From Promethearchaeia archaeon (GTDB taxonomy: Archaea > Asgardarchaeota > Lokiarchaeia > Sigyniarchaeales > SOKP01), in assembly GCA_029856445.1 (NCBI GenBank), contig JAHQWY010000018.1:1-21908 (forward strand): a stretch of DNA of 21,908 bases, read 5' to 3'. Below are positions 1-7,436 of this stretch, in pieces. Position 1 is the stretch's first letter, and each line of letters opens with the position of its first letter. The translations under genes were made by a program, and so were the position numbers. The notes beneath the pieces were generated by a model, which was given only the letters and a program-made list of their open reading frames with translations, was not told the DNA's origin and did no database searches.

Positions 1-174
1 GGGGAGGATGCTTTGTTTAGTGCATGTCCCGTATGTCATTTAATATTTGAGAAAGGACAACACGCAGTTCAATGTGGTAATCTCGAATGTAATACCCTTT
101 ATCATGAGGATTGTTTTAAAAAACTTAAGGATGGTCATTGTAGAAGTTGTGATGTTAAACTCCATCTATATTAA
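1..174 (+). CDS. RING-like zinc-finger protein, C-terminal fragment
   Basis: Open reading frame running in from the left edge and ending at TAA 172-174, so only the last 57 residues are visible. The fragment carries four metal-ligand pairs in order: C9/C12 (CPVC), C25/C30, H35/C38 (YHEDC) and C47/C50 (CRSC). The CPVC, then Cys pair, then H-x2-C, then C-x2-C order is that of the prokaryotic RING-type fingers and of treble-clef RING domains, which bind two zinc ions; C25-x4-C30 is wider than the usual C-x2-C. RING fingers act in ubiquitin-type conjugation or simply in protein binding; which applies here cannot be told without the N-terminal part. The stop lies 22 bases before the next gene, so the two are probably co-transcribed. 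Zinc-finger call is firm, ubiquitin role is speculation. Confidence 0.75.
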   Translation, partial: GEDALFSACPVCHLIFEKGQHAVQCGNLECNTLYHEDCFKKLKDGHCRSCDVKLHLY

Positions 175-196
175 TTAAAATTTGTATCTGATCAAT

Positions 197-478
197 ATGA
201 ATGAAATGAATGAAAAATTACAGCACCAAATAGGAGTCGCTGCCTACTATCTTTCCCAAAAGAATTATACATATGATACTTTATGTTGGATGCTAGCTGA
301 AAGACAACTTGTTGCTCAAAGAGATCCTCGATACGCCCATAGAGACCGCATTAGGGAAAAAGCAGCAGAAATCTATTTTTATGCTACTCCATATGATGTA
401 TTGGTATGGTTGATAGCAGAGCTCGATATTAGACTAAACATTGAAAAATCGCGAAAACCTCGAGATAGAATTATTTAA
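197..478 (+). CDS. Small hypothetical protein with internal tandem repeat
   Basis: A 93-residue product from ATG 197; an in-frame TTG at 182 would add five residues but has no support, and ATG 206 is a further option. I do not recognise the family with certainty. The protein contains two 28-residue units that align without gaps: one starts QIGVAAYY, the other RIREKAAE, and both end in the pattern Y-D-x-L-x-W-x-[LI]-A-E-x2-[LI] (YDTLCWMLAERQL and YDVLVWLIAELDI). Eight positions are identical and most others are conservative. The I-x3-A ... W-x2-A-E layout recalls the short DUF2934-type helical motif, but that is only a resemblance. No signal peptide or membrane segment. It sits between the RING-like gene and the mtrH-like gene with short gaps, so is likely part of the same transcription unit. 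Confidence 0.7.
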   Translation: MNEMNEKLQHQIGVAAYYLSQKNYTYDTLCWMLAERQLVAQRDPRYAHRDRIREKAAEIYFYATPYDVLVWLIAELDIRLNIEKSRKPRDRII

Positions 479-528
479 TTTCTTAGGTTAATTTATTAAC
501 TATATTGCCTTCTTGCTGTTAAACAATA

Positions 529-1410
529 ATGAGTGAACCCAAATTTTATAGCTATGGTGACGTTAAATTAGGCAGAGGAGACTTTGACTTACCTCCCGTA
601 CTGATAGGAACTCTTTTTTATCAAGGACAACCTATTGTTAATAGAAAAAATAGTGAGATTTTTAATGAGACTAAGGCACTAAAACGAATAAACATGCAAT
701 TATCTCTATCAAAACAATATAAAATTCCCAACCTTATTGAAATCTCAGCAACTAAACCCGATGCTTTGATCAAATACTTGGAATTTTATCTAAACAACTT
801 TGATCCCCCATTTATATTAGGAGGGAATTTCGAATCTAGAGTTGCTGGGATTAAATACTTATCCGAACATGGAGTTAAACCTGATCAATATATATACAAT
901 ACTATTTCAAATCTTAAAAATAAACAAGAATTGGAGATTCTTCAAAAATACAAAATCCAATCTACTGTTGTTTTAATACTTGGCTCAGAAAATATGACAT
1001 CAACTCAAAGATATGAATATATTACTGGAAAGAATCAACCTAACGATATAAGCATAATTGACGGATTAAAAAGTTTAGGGATTGAAAAAATTTGGATTGA
1101 TGGAGGTGTAATAAACTTAGAAAGCTTAGCTCACGTTTTAGAAACGCAACAATTAGTTAGTACAGCTTTGCAGCTTCCAGTAGGTACAGCACCTAATCTT
1201 TTTCTTTTTCAATACTCCTCTCCTCGTTTAAATATTAAATTCCATACCCGTTATAGACGAGCTAGTATAATGTTTATTGCCACGTGGTACTCTAATTTTA
1301 TTTTTTACGGAGCAATTGAAGATGCAAAAGAATCATTCTCTTCAGCCTATCAATCTCTAGAATTTAAAAAAATCATCAGAAGTAAAAATATGAAATTGTT
1401 TAAACAATAA
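529..1410 (+). CDS. mtrH: MtrH-like tetrahydromethanopterin S-methyltransferase subunit H
   Basis: A 293-residue TIM-barrel methyltransferase of the MtrH family (about 310 residues in methanogens). MtrH moves a methyl group between tetrahydromethanopterin and a corrinoid protein. Visible family blocks: VLIGTLFYQGQPIV (24-37), the PFILGG..ESRVAG region (94-107), IYNTI (122-126), GIEKIWIDGGV (184-194) and LPVGTAPN (216-223). The sequence is divergent: several acidic and polar positions of the canonical protein are changed, for example the segment normally reading DST before the AG is GGN here, and the strand normally ending in LAFN reads LILG. No other Mtr subunit gene is nearby, so this is an orphan copy. 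By analogy with other stand-alone MtrH proteins it may work with a soluble corrinoid protein in methyl transfer; that partner is not in the window. Confidence 0.85.
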   Translation: MSEPKFYSYGDVKLGRGDFDLPPVLIGTLFYQGQPIVNRKNSEIFNETKALKRINMQLSLSKQYKIPNLIEISATKPDALIKYLEFYLNNFDPPFILGGNFESRVAGIKYLSEHGVKPDQYIYNTISNLKNKQELEILQKYKIQSTVVLILGSENMTSTQRYEYITGKNQPNDISIIDGLKSLGIEKIWIDGGVINLESLAHVLETQQLVSTALQLPVGTAPNLFLFQYSSPRLNIKFHTRYRRASIMFIATWYSNFIFYGAIEDAKESFSSAYQSLEFKKIIRSKNMKLFKQ

Positions 1411-1549
1411 ATTACGTTTCTCTTACCCGTATTCATCAGTGATCGATAATAAAATGGAAAAAAATAATAAAAAGCTATTAATACTAAGGTTTTAATATGT
1501 ATATTAAGTCTATACAATTTGGAAAAAAAAATTTCTTTTATTATAAGCT

Positions 1550-2689
1550 ATGATTAATAACGAAGATAGAGAAGATTTAGAAATTAGAGCTATACAGTTA
1601 ATAGATAGGGCTGAAATCTTAGTTGATAAAAATAAAGGAGATGAAGCCATTGATTTCTATGAGAAAGCGGCTCAAATATATATAGACCTCGGAAGTTATA
1701 TAAAAATAGATGAACTTTATGTAAGGATTGCTCAAATAATCGCACAATTCAAAAATAATATCCATGCAACCTATAGGTTGAAATCTATTATTAGAAAAAC
1801 TGAAGAATTAAAATTATATGAAGTTTCAGCAAAATTATTAATCCAATTAGGAAATATATCAAATAACATGCGAGATTGGAGAACCGCAGGAGAATCTTGG
1901 GAAAAAGCTTCAGAATATTTGTCTGAAATTGATCCAGAAGAATATAACAATTTAAGTTCAATCTTCTTATTAAAAGCTGGTCAAGCTTTTGAACGCTCAG
2001 GGATAAAAAAGGATGTGGGTAAGAATTTAATCCTAAAAGCAGTAATGAAAATAAATAAATTTCATGAACTTTATGAAAAAGAGGAAAAAAGAGCATTAAA
2101 TCTTTTAACGAGACAAGAATTTGAAGTTTCTGCCAAAAAATTCAACGACATAGCAGGATATTTTGAAAAAGCATTGGAAAATTTAGGAGATCTAATAGAT
2201 GAGGAAACTTCAAAGGACACATTGCTTAATGCAAAAGCGCGATTTATCCATTTTGTTGCTGAATACCAAACTGTTGCTGCTTTATGTCTAAGGGCTTCTG
2301 AAAACCGTGATTTTAATGAGAAAATTAAGGAACTCGGTACTGATTCTCTCCAACGGTTCAAAGAATCAATTGCTCTTCTTAAATCTTATCTATTGCCACA
2401 AGTTTCAGATTTTGACCATGAAATAATATTAAGAGTAACTTTTGACACAATGTTGATGGCAATAATCCAAGGAATGTTGGGAGTATATCAACTAAGTTCA
2501 ACTGACTATTTATTAGAGAACATTGAAGAGAATAAAAAACTAACTAAAGAATTAAAGGATTCCCCTTACTTTAAAATTGCGAAGAGAATTGAAAAAGTAG
2601 GTATTAGGGAAGTTTTTGATGACCTTTTAAAACTCAACTTAGGTCATTTTGAAAACATTAAAAACACCTTAATCACTTATTTTCAATAA
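1550..2689 (+). CDS. TPR / alpha-SNAP-like helical repeat protein
   Basis: A 379-residue all-helical protein with no signal peptide or membrane segment. Residues 15-65 show a TPR-like pair (KGDEAIDFYEKAAQIYIDLG followed by a second helix), 72-125 another (DWRTAGESWEKASEYL), and 135-215 a third and fourth with the F-E-x-A-L-E type turn. The pattern of Glu-Lys-Ala-Ala-x2-Tyr helices and the overall length of 300-400 residues resemble SNAP-family solenoids, which recruit the AAA ATPase NSF to SNARE complexes in eukaryotes, but the same pattern occurs in generic TPR scaffolds. No catalytic motif is visible. The gene starts 139 bases after mtrH, with its own AT-rich leader, and converges on the radical SAM gene with only 11 bases between stops. 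TPR-type scaffold is likely; SNAP relationship is inference. Confidence 0.7.
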   Translation: MINNEDREDLEIRAIQLIDRAEILVDKNKGDEAIDFYEKAAQIYIDLGSYIKIDELYVRIAQIIAQFKNNIHATYRLKSIIRKTEELKLYEVSAKLLIQLGNISNNMRDWRTAGESWEKASEYLSEIDPEEYNNLSSIFLLKAGQAFERSGIKKDVGKNLILKAVMKINKFHELYEKEEKRALNLLTRQEFEVSAKKFNDIAGYFEKALENLGDLIDEETSKDTLLNAKARFIHFVAEYQTVAALCLRASENRDFNEKIKELGTDSLQRFKESIALLKSYLLPQVSDFDHEIILRVTFDTMLMAIIQGMLGVYQLSSTDYLLENIEENKKLTKELKDSPYFKIAKRIEKVGIREVFDDLLKLNLGHFENIKNTLITYFQ

Positions 2690-2700
2690 TTTAATCTTTT

Positions 2701-3750
2701 CTAAATTACATCAGGACCAACTGTCTTTATTAATTTTTTTATTTCTTCATCCGTTTTAGCAAACACGCCAACATTTCCAATTTGAATGTGCTTTATACCA
2801 ACATCTTTTATAATTTCATAAGTTTCTATGATTTCTTCTAATTTTGGTATTCTATATTTAGTTAGCTTATACTGTGGAAAAAAGGCTAAGATATGGAATG
2901 GAATTTGATCATCAATACTAACAATTAGTTCTGCTATTTTCTTGAACTGGTCAGTTTCAATTAGATTTGGGATATATACGGTCAGAACTTCTAAATTAAA
3001 ATTTCTTTTGACAATTTCTTTTGGGGCGTTAAGAACAGTCTTGTTAGAAGTTCCACACAGTTTCTTATAGAGATCAGTATCAAATGCTTTAATATCAAGC
3101 CAATAGGAGTCTAATCCTGCTGCTTGAAAAAGATTTAAATTTTTGGGGGTGAGCCCGAAACCATTAGTTTCTAATAGAACCCATAAATCTTCACATTTTT
3201 CCTTTATTTTTTTTGTTACTTCAACATAAAAATCTGCTTGACATGCAATATCTCCCCCTGTAAATGCGATAATATTCCTAGCTGGACCAAATCCTTGAGG
3301 GCTTAATAAAATCTGGTCTTTCGAGAGTTTGTTTGGACATAATGGGCTCCTTTTATTAAACAAAATACAAGAACCACAGTGTTTACATAAATTATTAGCA
3401 TAATACATTAGAGAACGTTTTCTTGGTTCAAAAACAGTTACTTCATTCTGATACTTTCTACATAATTCTGCTATTACATCAGTAGAATACCACTCTCCGT
3501 TAAAAAATTTAGAAAATTCCCAGGAGTGACATTTTAAGCAATTATGATTACAACCCGACTGATAAATAGAAAAATAATCTTCAGGTCTCGATAAATGAGC
3601 TGCTAATATCACTCGATGATATTGACCATTTTCTAATTTTAAAGTTGCTTTGCAGGCTGTTTGTAAAGTACCATTTTGCAACTCAACTTCACATGCTCCC
3701 TTGCTATATCCTTGCTTAACCATATTACATAGTATCTTTGTTTCTTGCAT
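2701..3750 (-). CDS. Radical SAM protein with additional Fe-S cluster, activase-like
   Basis: A radical SAM enzyme related to PflA / AmmeMemoRadiSam-type proteins. From the ATG at 3750 the product has 349 residues. The cluster motif is C67-x3-C71-x2-C74 (GCNHNCLKC), binding the SAM-coordinating [4Fe-4S] cluster. A second Cys set follows, C122-x2-C125-x2-C128 and C138, an insertion like the extra ferredoxin-type clusters of glycyl-radical-enzyme activases. The SAM-binding Gly motif reads FTGGD, and LLETNG and LDIKAF follow as in activases. An in-frame TTG at 3810 would add 20 residues containing a hydrophobic stretch; I prefer ATG 3750 because this cytosolic family does not carry such a leader. 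ATG 3723 is also possible. No glycyl-radical enzyme is in the window, so the substrate is unknown. Confidence 0.85.
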   Translation of the reverse strand: MQETKILCNMVKQGYSKGACEVELQNGTLQTACKATLKLENGQYHRVILAAHLSRPEDYFSIYQSGCNHNCLKCHSWEFSKFFNGEWYSTDVIAELCRKYQNEVTVFEPRKRSLMYYANNLCKHCGSCILFNKRSPLCPNKLSKDQILLSPQGFGPARNIIAFTGGDIACQADFYVEVTKKIKEKCEDLWVLLETNGFGLTPKNLNLFQAAGLDSYWLDIKAFDTDLYKKLCGTSNKTVLNAPKEIVKRNFNLEVLTVYIPNLIETDQFKKIAELIVSIDDQIPFHILAFFPQYKLTKYRIPKLEEIIETYEIIKDVGIKHIQIGNVGVFAKTDEEIKKLIKTVGPDVI

Positions 3751-3887
3751 GCCAATAGAAATTAAAACTGAGATTAATAAAAATTTAATGGTCAGACTCT
3801 CATTATTCAATAGGTTTTTTTTAAACTATGTAGAAATAACAAAGTTTAAAAATCCTCATTTCTATATTTTATTTAATTAAATAGAAA

Positions 3888-3909
3888 GAGAATTTAGTAA
3901 AAAATTCTC
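3888..3909. repeat. Perfect 8-bp inverted repeat in divergent spacer
   Basis: GAGAATTT (3888-3895) and AAATTCTC (3902-3909) are exact reverse complements around a 6-base loop. It lies between the two divergent radical SAM genes, upstream of both starts, and could be an operator or a weak hairpin. It may also be chance in AT-rich DNA. Confidence 0.4.
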
Positions 3910-3933
3910 AAAGTTTATTCTATTCTATAAGTC

Positions 3934-3950
3934 ATATTCAGCTTGAATAT
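3934..3950. promoter_or_regulatory. 17-bp palindrome, candidate operator of the B12 radical SAM gene
   Basis: ATATTCA (3934-3940) and TGAATAT (3944-3950) are perfect inverted arms separated by GCT. The 7-3-7 geometry is the same as in the maltokinase/GH57 element at 9877 and 10200, though the sequence differs. It lies 60 bases before the TTG start at 4011. Possible TATA boxes are near 3917-3931 and at 3971-3980, so the palindrome would sit close to either promoter. An operator role is inferred from shape and place only. Confidence 0.45.
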
Positions 3951-4010
3951 CATTTAGAGGAGATTAGGCTAATTATAAATCAAAAAAAATATGTTTAGGG
4001 GATATAAGTT

Positions 4011-5594
4011 TTGAAAATATTATATGTAAATCCTGCAAGGCTTAATTCTGGACTTGATGCAATAATTAAAGGACCTCCTCTTGCTCTTATCTCGATTGCA
4101 GCAATGGTTCCTGAACATGAGGCGGAACTATTTGATTTCAAAGTTCACAAATATAAAGAACATAGATTTCGTTCATTATTGAACAGATCTGATATTGTTG
4201 CTATTAGTTCTATGACACCACAAATTTCTCACGCTCTTGAAGTAGCTGAGATGGCTAAAGAACAAGGATGTACAACGATTATGGGTGGATACCATCCAAC
4301 ATTAGCACCAGATTACGTAGCAAGTCATCCTGCGGTTGATTACACAGTACGAGGGGAAGGTGAATATACATTTCAAGAATTAGTACATTATATTGAAAGG
4401 AATGAAAACCCAAATCTATTGAAAACTATTGATGGAATTTCATACAAAAATAAAGAAGGAAAAGTACTACACAATAAAGATCGAAGGCTAGAATACAATT
4501 TAGATAAATTTTCAATGCCTAATAGGGATCTTTTAGATGATAAAAAATATATTTATTTAGGAGCACGTGTAGCTCAACTTGAAACTTCACGTGGATGTCC
4601 TCATAACTGTAAATTCTGTTGTATCATTAAAATGTGGCGGAATAAGGATACTCCGGTAACCTATCGAACAAAATCAACTACTAGAATTATGAGAGAGATT
4701 TATGATATAGATTGGAAAAATGATTTTATCTTTTTCTGTGAAGATAATTTTACCATTAAAGTTAAACGAACAAAAGAAATTCTTGAAACAATAATTCGAT
4801 CAGGAGTTCCAAACAAGATGAACTTTTCTTGTCAATCGCGAGTTGATACTTTATACCGAAATCCATGGTTAGTTGATTTAATGCATAAAGCAGGTATGAG
4901 ACAAGTTTTCCTTGGTATTGAATCAGTTCATCAACAAAGTCTTGATGCCATGAATAAACAAAATACTACTCCTGATATGGTAAGAAAAGTAGTTTCCGCA
5001 CTCCAAGATCGTGGAATCTCGATTTTTGGAGGTGTAATCATTGGATTTCCGGGAGAAACTAAAACAATGGTAAGACAAAATATTCAATTTGCACGATCGC
5101 TTAATATGACGTGTGTGCAATTCACACCTATAACAGCTTTTCCAGGAACTGAATTCCATGAAGAAATGAAAGAAAAGGGAATGATAACCAGTAATAATTA
5201 CAAACATTATAATTTATTCTTTCCAATGATGAGGACTGAGCAACTAACTAGTAGAGACATGTATAGATTAGTTGCTGAAGCATATTCAGCTTATTATCTA
5301 AGTAAAGGTTGGTTTAAAATGCTTTTGAAAAGATATACTAATCCTTTTGGAGAATTTAATTGGATGATAAAAAATATTCCACGGTTTGCCAAAACGGTGA
5401 TTGTGAGCGGATTAGATATGCTTCATTCAATGGGAATGACGAAATCAATAGTTTCTGATGAACTAAGGGAATTTATGAACCAAAGAGAAGAAATCAAAAC
5501 CGTATCTATAAATAAACCTAAAATAACTGAACAGGAAAAAAATGTTACTATTCTAGCTAAAAAGGAAATAAAATCAGTAAAAATTACCAATTAA
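4011..5594 (+). CDS. B12-binding-domain radical SAM protein (class B type)
   Basis: A 527-residue protein. Residues 1-135 form a Rossmann-like cobalamin-binding domain (MKILYVNPAR start, GGYHPTLAPDYV at 92-103, VRGEGEYTF at 113-121) and lack a DxHxxG motif, as usual for radical SAM enzymes that bind B12 base-off without His. The radical SAM core follows with C196-x3-C200-x2-C203 (RGCPHNCKFC) and continues through FFCEDNFT, GIES and GFPGET. Class B members act as methyltransferases at unreactive carbons or as ring-forming enzymes; the substrate here cannot be read. The last 60 residues are Lys-rich and look disordered. The TTG start is supported by a Shine-Dalgarno AGGGGAT at 3997-4003, 7 bases upstream. 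It is divergent from the other radical SAM gene. Confidence 0.88.
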   Translation: MKILYVNPARLNSGLDAIIKGPPLALISIAAMVPEHEAELFDFKVHKYKEHRFRSLLNRSDIVAISSMTPQISHALEVAEMAKEQGCTTIMGGYHPTLAPDYVASHPAVDYTVRGEGEYTFQELVHYIERNENPNLLKTIDGISYKNKEGKVLHNKDRRLEYNLDKFSMPNRDLLDDKKYIYLGARVAQLETSRGCPHNCKFCCIIKMWRNKDTPVTYRTKSTTRIMREIYDIDWKNDFIFFCEDNFTIKVKRTKEILETIIRSGVPNKMNFSCQSRVDTLYRNPWLVDLMHKAGMRQVFLGIESVHQQSLDAMNKQNTTPDMVRKVVSALQDRGISIFGGVIIGFPGETKTMVRQNIQFARSLNMTCVQFTPITAFPGTEFHEEMKEKGMITSNNYKHYNLFFPMMRTEQLTSRDMYRLVAEAYSAYYLSKGWFKMLLKRYTNPFGEFNWMIKNIPRFAKTVIVSGLDMLHSMGMTKSIVSDELREFMNQREEIKTVSINKPKITEQEKNVTILAKKEIKSVKITN

Positions 5595-5678
5595 TTTCTT
5601 TCTCCAATTAACCTAAGAAACGAACATATTCTGACAAAATTCCTCAAGGGAACAAATGAAATATTAACAAATATTTTC

Positions 5679-6200
5679 TTATAAATCATTTAACGTTTTT
5701 CCTATAAGTTGTTTTAGCTTATTTGCTAACCTTGAACTTGCTTTCCCACAAGTCTCTAAAATGATTAAGCTTTGTTGTGCATATTTTCTTCTTTTTTCAA
5801 CTGTCCATTCAATTGATTTCATATCCATAAGATTATCTATCCGATCAGCCATTTTTACTAATTTAGCTTCTGTTGATGTCCTGCCGAATGCTCTTAGCCA
5901 TTCGTTTTTGCTAACTTTTTCCGGCTTTGATAACTCTTTTACAATCAAAGCAATTTTTTTTCCATATTCTGCTTTTAAATCTGCAAATGACAAATTTGTG
6001 TCTTCTAAAAGATCATGAAATAAAGCTGCCAGCATTAAGTTCCTATTCTTAAATTCAGAAAAACCAGCAGCTCGTAAAATCATAGCAACTCGGATAGGAT
6101 GAATTACATATGGAATTTCTCCTGATTTTCTTTTTATATTGCCATAATTTATAAAAGTAAAATTTATTGCTTCCCATATTATTCCAAATTCTCGCATCAT
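5679..6200 (-). CDS. MESH1-like HD hydrolase, ppGpp-hydrolase type
   Basis: A 173-residue stand-alone HD-domain protein close in length to small alarmone hydrolases (MESH1/SAH). Metal and catalytic positions of the RelA/SpoT hydrolase domain are all present: H34 (YVIHPIRVA), H62-D63 (ALFHDLLED), E66-D67, and D119 with N123 (KLVKMADRIDNL). There is no synthetase or TGS domain. Known family members remove the 3'-pyrophosphate from (p)ppGpp or, in animals, the 2'-phosphate of NADPH. The gene lies 112 bases downstream of an ArsR-type regulator on the same strand, and may share its transcript or use its own AT-rich promoter. Archaea usually lack long RelA/SpoT enzymes, so the actual substrate is open. 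Confidence 0.85.
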   Translation of the reverse strand: MMREFGIIWEAINFTFINYGNIKRKSGEIPYVIHPIRVAMILRAAGFSEFKNRNLMLAALFHDLLEDTNLSFADLKAEYGKKIALIVKELSKPEKVSKNEWLRAFGRTSTEAKLVKMADRIDNLMDMKSIEWTVEKRRKYAQQSLIILETCGKASSRLANKLKQLIGKTLNDL

Positions 6201-6312
6201 AATTTTACAATTAAATTAACTATTAATAATAAGATTACTAAGATGCATTAGTATTAAATCTAAATAATAAACTAGAGATGCTACTTAATACGGTCTAAAA
6301 ATAAATAAGAGG

Positions 6313-6636
6313 TTAAAAATTGATTGTTAGTTTATTGAACTTTAGCTTACTAAGTTTTCGAACTCCATGTGCTCCTGAAGTATAATCGCATATAATTAGA
6401 CCTGCATCTTCAAGTTTCTTGATTTGAGCTGATATATTTGCCTCGGTCATCTGTAAATTGGATGCAATATTTGATACATCCATAGGTTCTTCTTGAATAT
6501 AATGCAGAATTTTCCTCCGTGTGCTTGAAGATAAGGCTTTAACAATCTTTTCAATTTGATCATCTGACTCTATTAAGACGGATTCTGATTTACTTTGCAG
6601 ATTTACCTCCAAAAATCCAGATTGTGAAATTTCCAT
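6313..6636 (-). CDS. ArsR-type winged-helix transcriptional regulator
   Basis: A 107-residue protein. Residues 25-105 form a winged helix: a first helix ALSSSTRRKILHYI (35-47 region), the DVSNIASNL and MTEANISAQIKKLEDAGLI helix-turn-helix with its recognition helix, then a wing with SGAHGVRKLSK. The first 25 residues are a polar extension. No Cys metal site of the classic ArsR sensors is present, so the signal may be a non-metal ligand or a partner protein. AAGGG some 15 bases before the ATG may serve as ribosome site. The gene reads toward the MESH1-like gene, which could be its target or partner. DNA binding is secure from the fold; the regulon is unknown. Confidence 0.85.
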   Translation of the reverse strand: MEISQSGFLEVNLQSKSESVLIESDDQIEKIVKALSSSTRRKILHYIQEEPMDVSNIASNLQMTEANISAQIKKLEDAGLIICDYTSGAHGVRKLSKLKFNKLTINF

Positions 6637-6935
6637 AACTTTTTCTTCAACCCTTTATTAATTTTTTGCTTTCGATTACAAGAAAATTATGTTTTAATAG
6701 ACTTTTAAGGATTTCTGGGAAAAAATTATTATTCATTTGTAATAATATAATATAAATGAATTTTATAGTTACATTTGATATAAGAAAAAGATGAAAATTT
6801 AATTTCGTTTGGTTAAACGATATTTTTAATAAATATTCATCTAATAAAATTAAAGTACTGAAAAAGATAAAATCTGAAAAATTATAAGTCAAACTAAGGA
6901 ATTATTATCATTTGGATGAAGAATAAGAAAGAAAA

Positions 6936-7052
6936 ATGTTAAATGTTAAAGAAAAGCAATTAAATCTAAACCAAATTAATTATGACGAAATTCGGAGAAA
7001 AATTTATGAAAATTTAACGATTTCTTTAATAAAAAACGGGTATTACCTTTAA
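6936..7052 (+). CDS. Possible 38-residue microprotein
   Basis: ATG to TAA frame of 38 codons inside the long gap, with an in-frame stop just upstream so it cannot be longer. The second half (YDEIRRKIYENL and onward) would form an amphipathic helix with a charged and a hydrophobic face. A TATA-like AATTATAAG is near 6880. There is no clear ribosome site and no recognised family. This may be chance. Confidence 0.25.
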   Translation: MLNVKEKQLNLNQINYDEIRRKIYENLTISLIKNGYYL

Positions 7053-7128
7053 CGTATCTATTTAGTTATTTTTATAGATTTTTAATTATGATGAACTTTT
7101 TTTATTGAAATTTAAGAAATTAAGTTAT

Positions 7129-7249
7129 CTTATCTGATAAGTTAGACTTTATATTGGGAGATCTCTCCTTAGATCAAGCTTTTAACTATATCTCATGAGA
7201 CTAAGAGGTGATTTGTATATTTAAATGAGAAACTTTCCTGGGGTCTCAT
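7129..7249. promoter_or_regulatory. Cluster of palindromes upstream of the RHH gene
   Basis: Four symmetric elements within 120 bases: CTTATC-T-GATAAG (7129-7141), GAGATCTC inside GGGAGATCTCTCC (7156-7168), TCTCATGAGA (7191-7200), and ATGAGAC (7195-7201) whose reverse complement GTCTCAT is at 7243-7249; a further ATGAGA is at 7225-7230. Such clusters fit binding sites for a ribbon-helix-helix dimer or pairing arms of a structured RNA. It is about 190 bases before the RHH start, which is far for a classic autoregulatory operator. Confidence 0.4.
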
Positions 7250-7436
7250 TCTTAATTATTAGAATTATAGTTTTTTATGTATAAGTTTAATAGTTTATTC
7301 TAATTCTATATACTATAAAAAAAAAATTTTATAAAAAAGTAAAATTACATGCATTAAAATACTAAAGTTACTTATAATACATAAGATATAAATTAATTAC
7401 AAATAATACAAAAAAAATGATATGAGGATATTATAA

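Larger units (their letters stand above)
6637..7436. other. Gene-poor 800-bp intergenic region
   Basis: Between the divergent ArsR-type and RHH genes. Very AT-rich with many stops; an apparent 81-residue minus frame here is low-complexity (mostly Phe, Ile, Leu, Asn) and I do not accept it. It holds a marginal 38-codon ORF (6936-7052), a cluster of palindromes (7129-7249) with locally higher GC than its flanks, and the RHH promoter with a Shine-Dalgarno at 7424-7429. A small RNA in 7129-7260 is possible but not shown. Confidence 0.6.

Noticed and set aside
2071..2361. Antisense frame inside the TPR gene
   Set aside because: Shadow of a well-supported gene, no own motifs or promoter.
3751..3810. 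N-terminal hydrophobic leader of the radical SAM protein from TTG 3810
   Set aside because: Cytosolic family without leaders, rare start codon, no ribosome site; ATG 3750 gives the normal family start.
6647..6892. 81-residue minus-strand frame
   Set aside because: Composition is Phe/Ile/Leu/Asn/Lys-rich as expected from translated AT-rich spacer DNA; no motif or ribosome site.
7087..7136. C-box-like ATGATGA and D-box-like CTGA, possible C/D box small RNA
   Set aside because: Only one pair of boxes, no inner C'/D' boxes and no flanking stem; motifs this short are common by chance.
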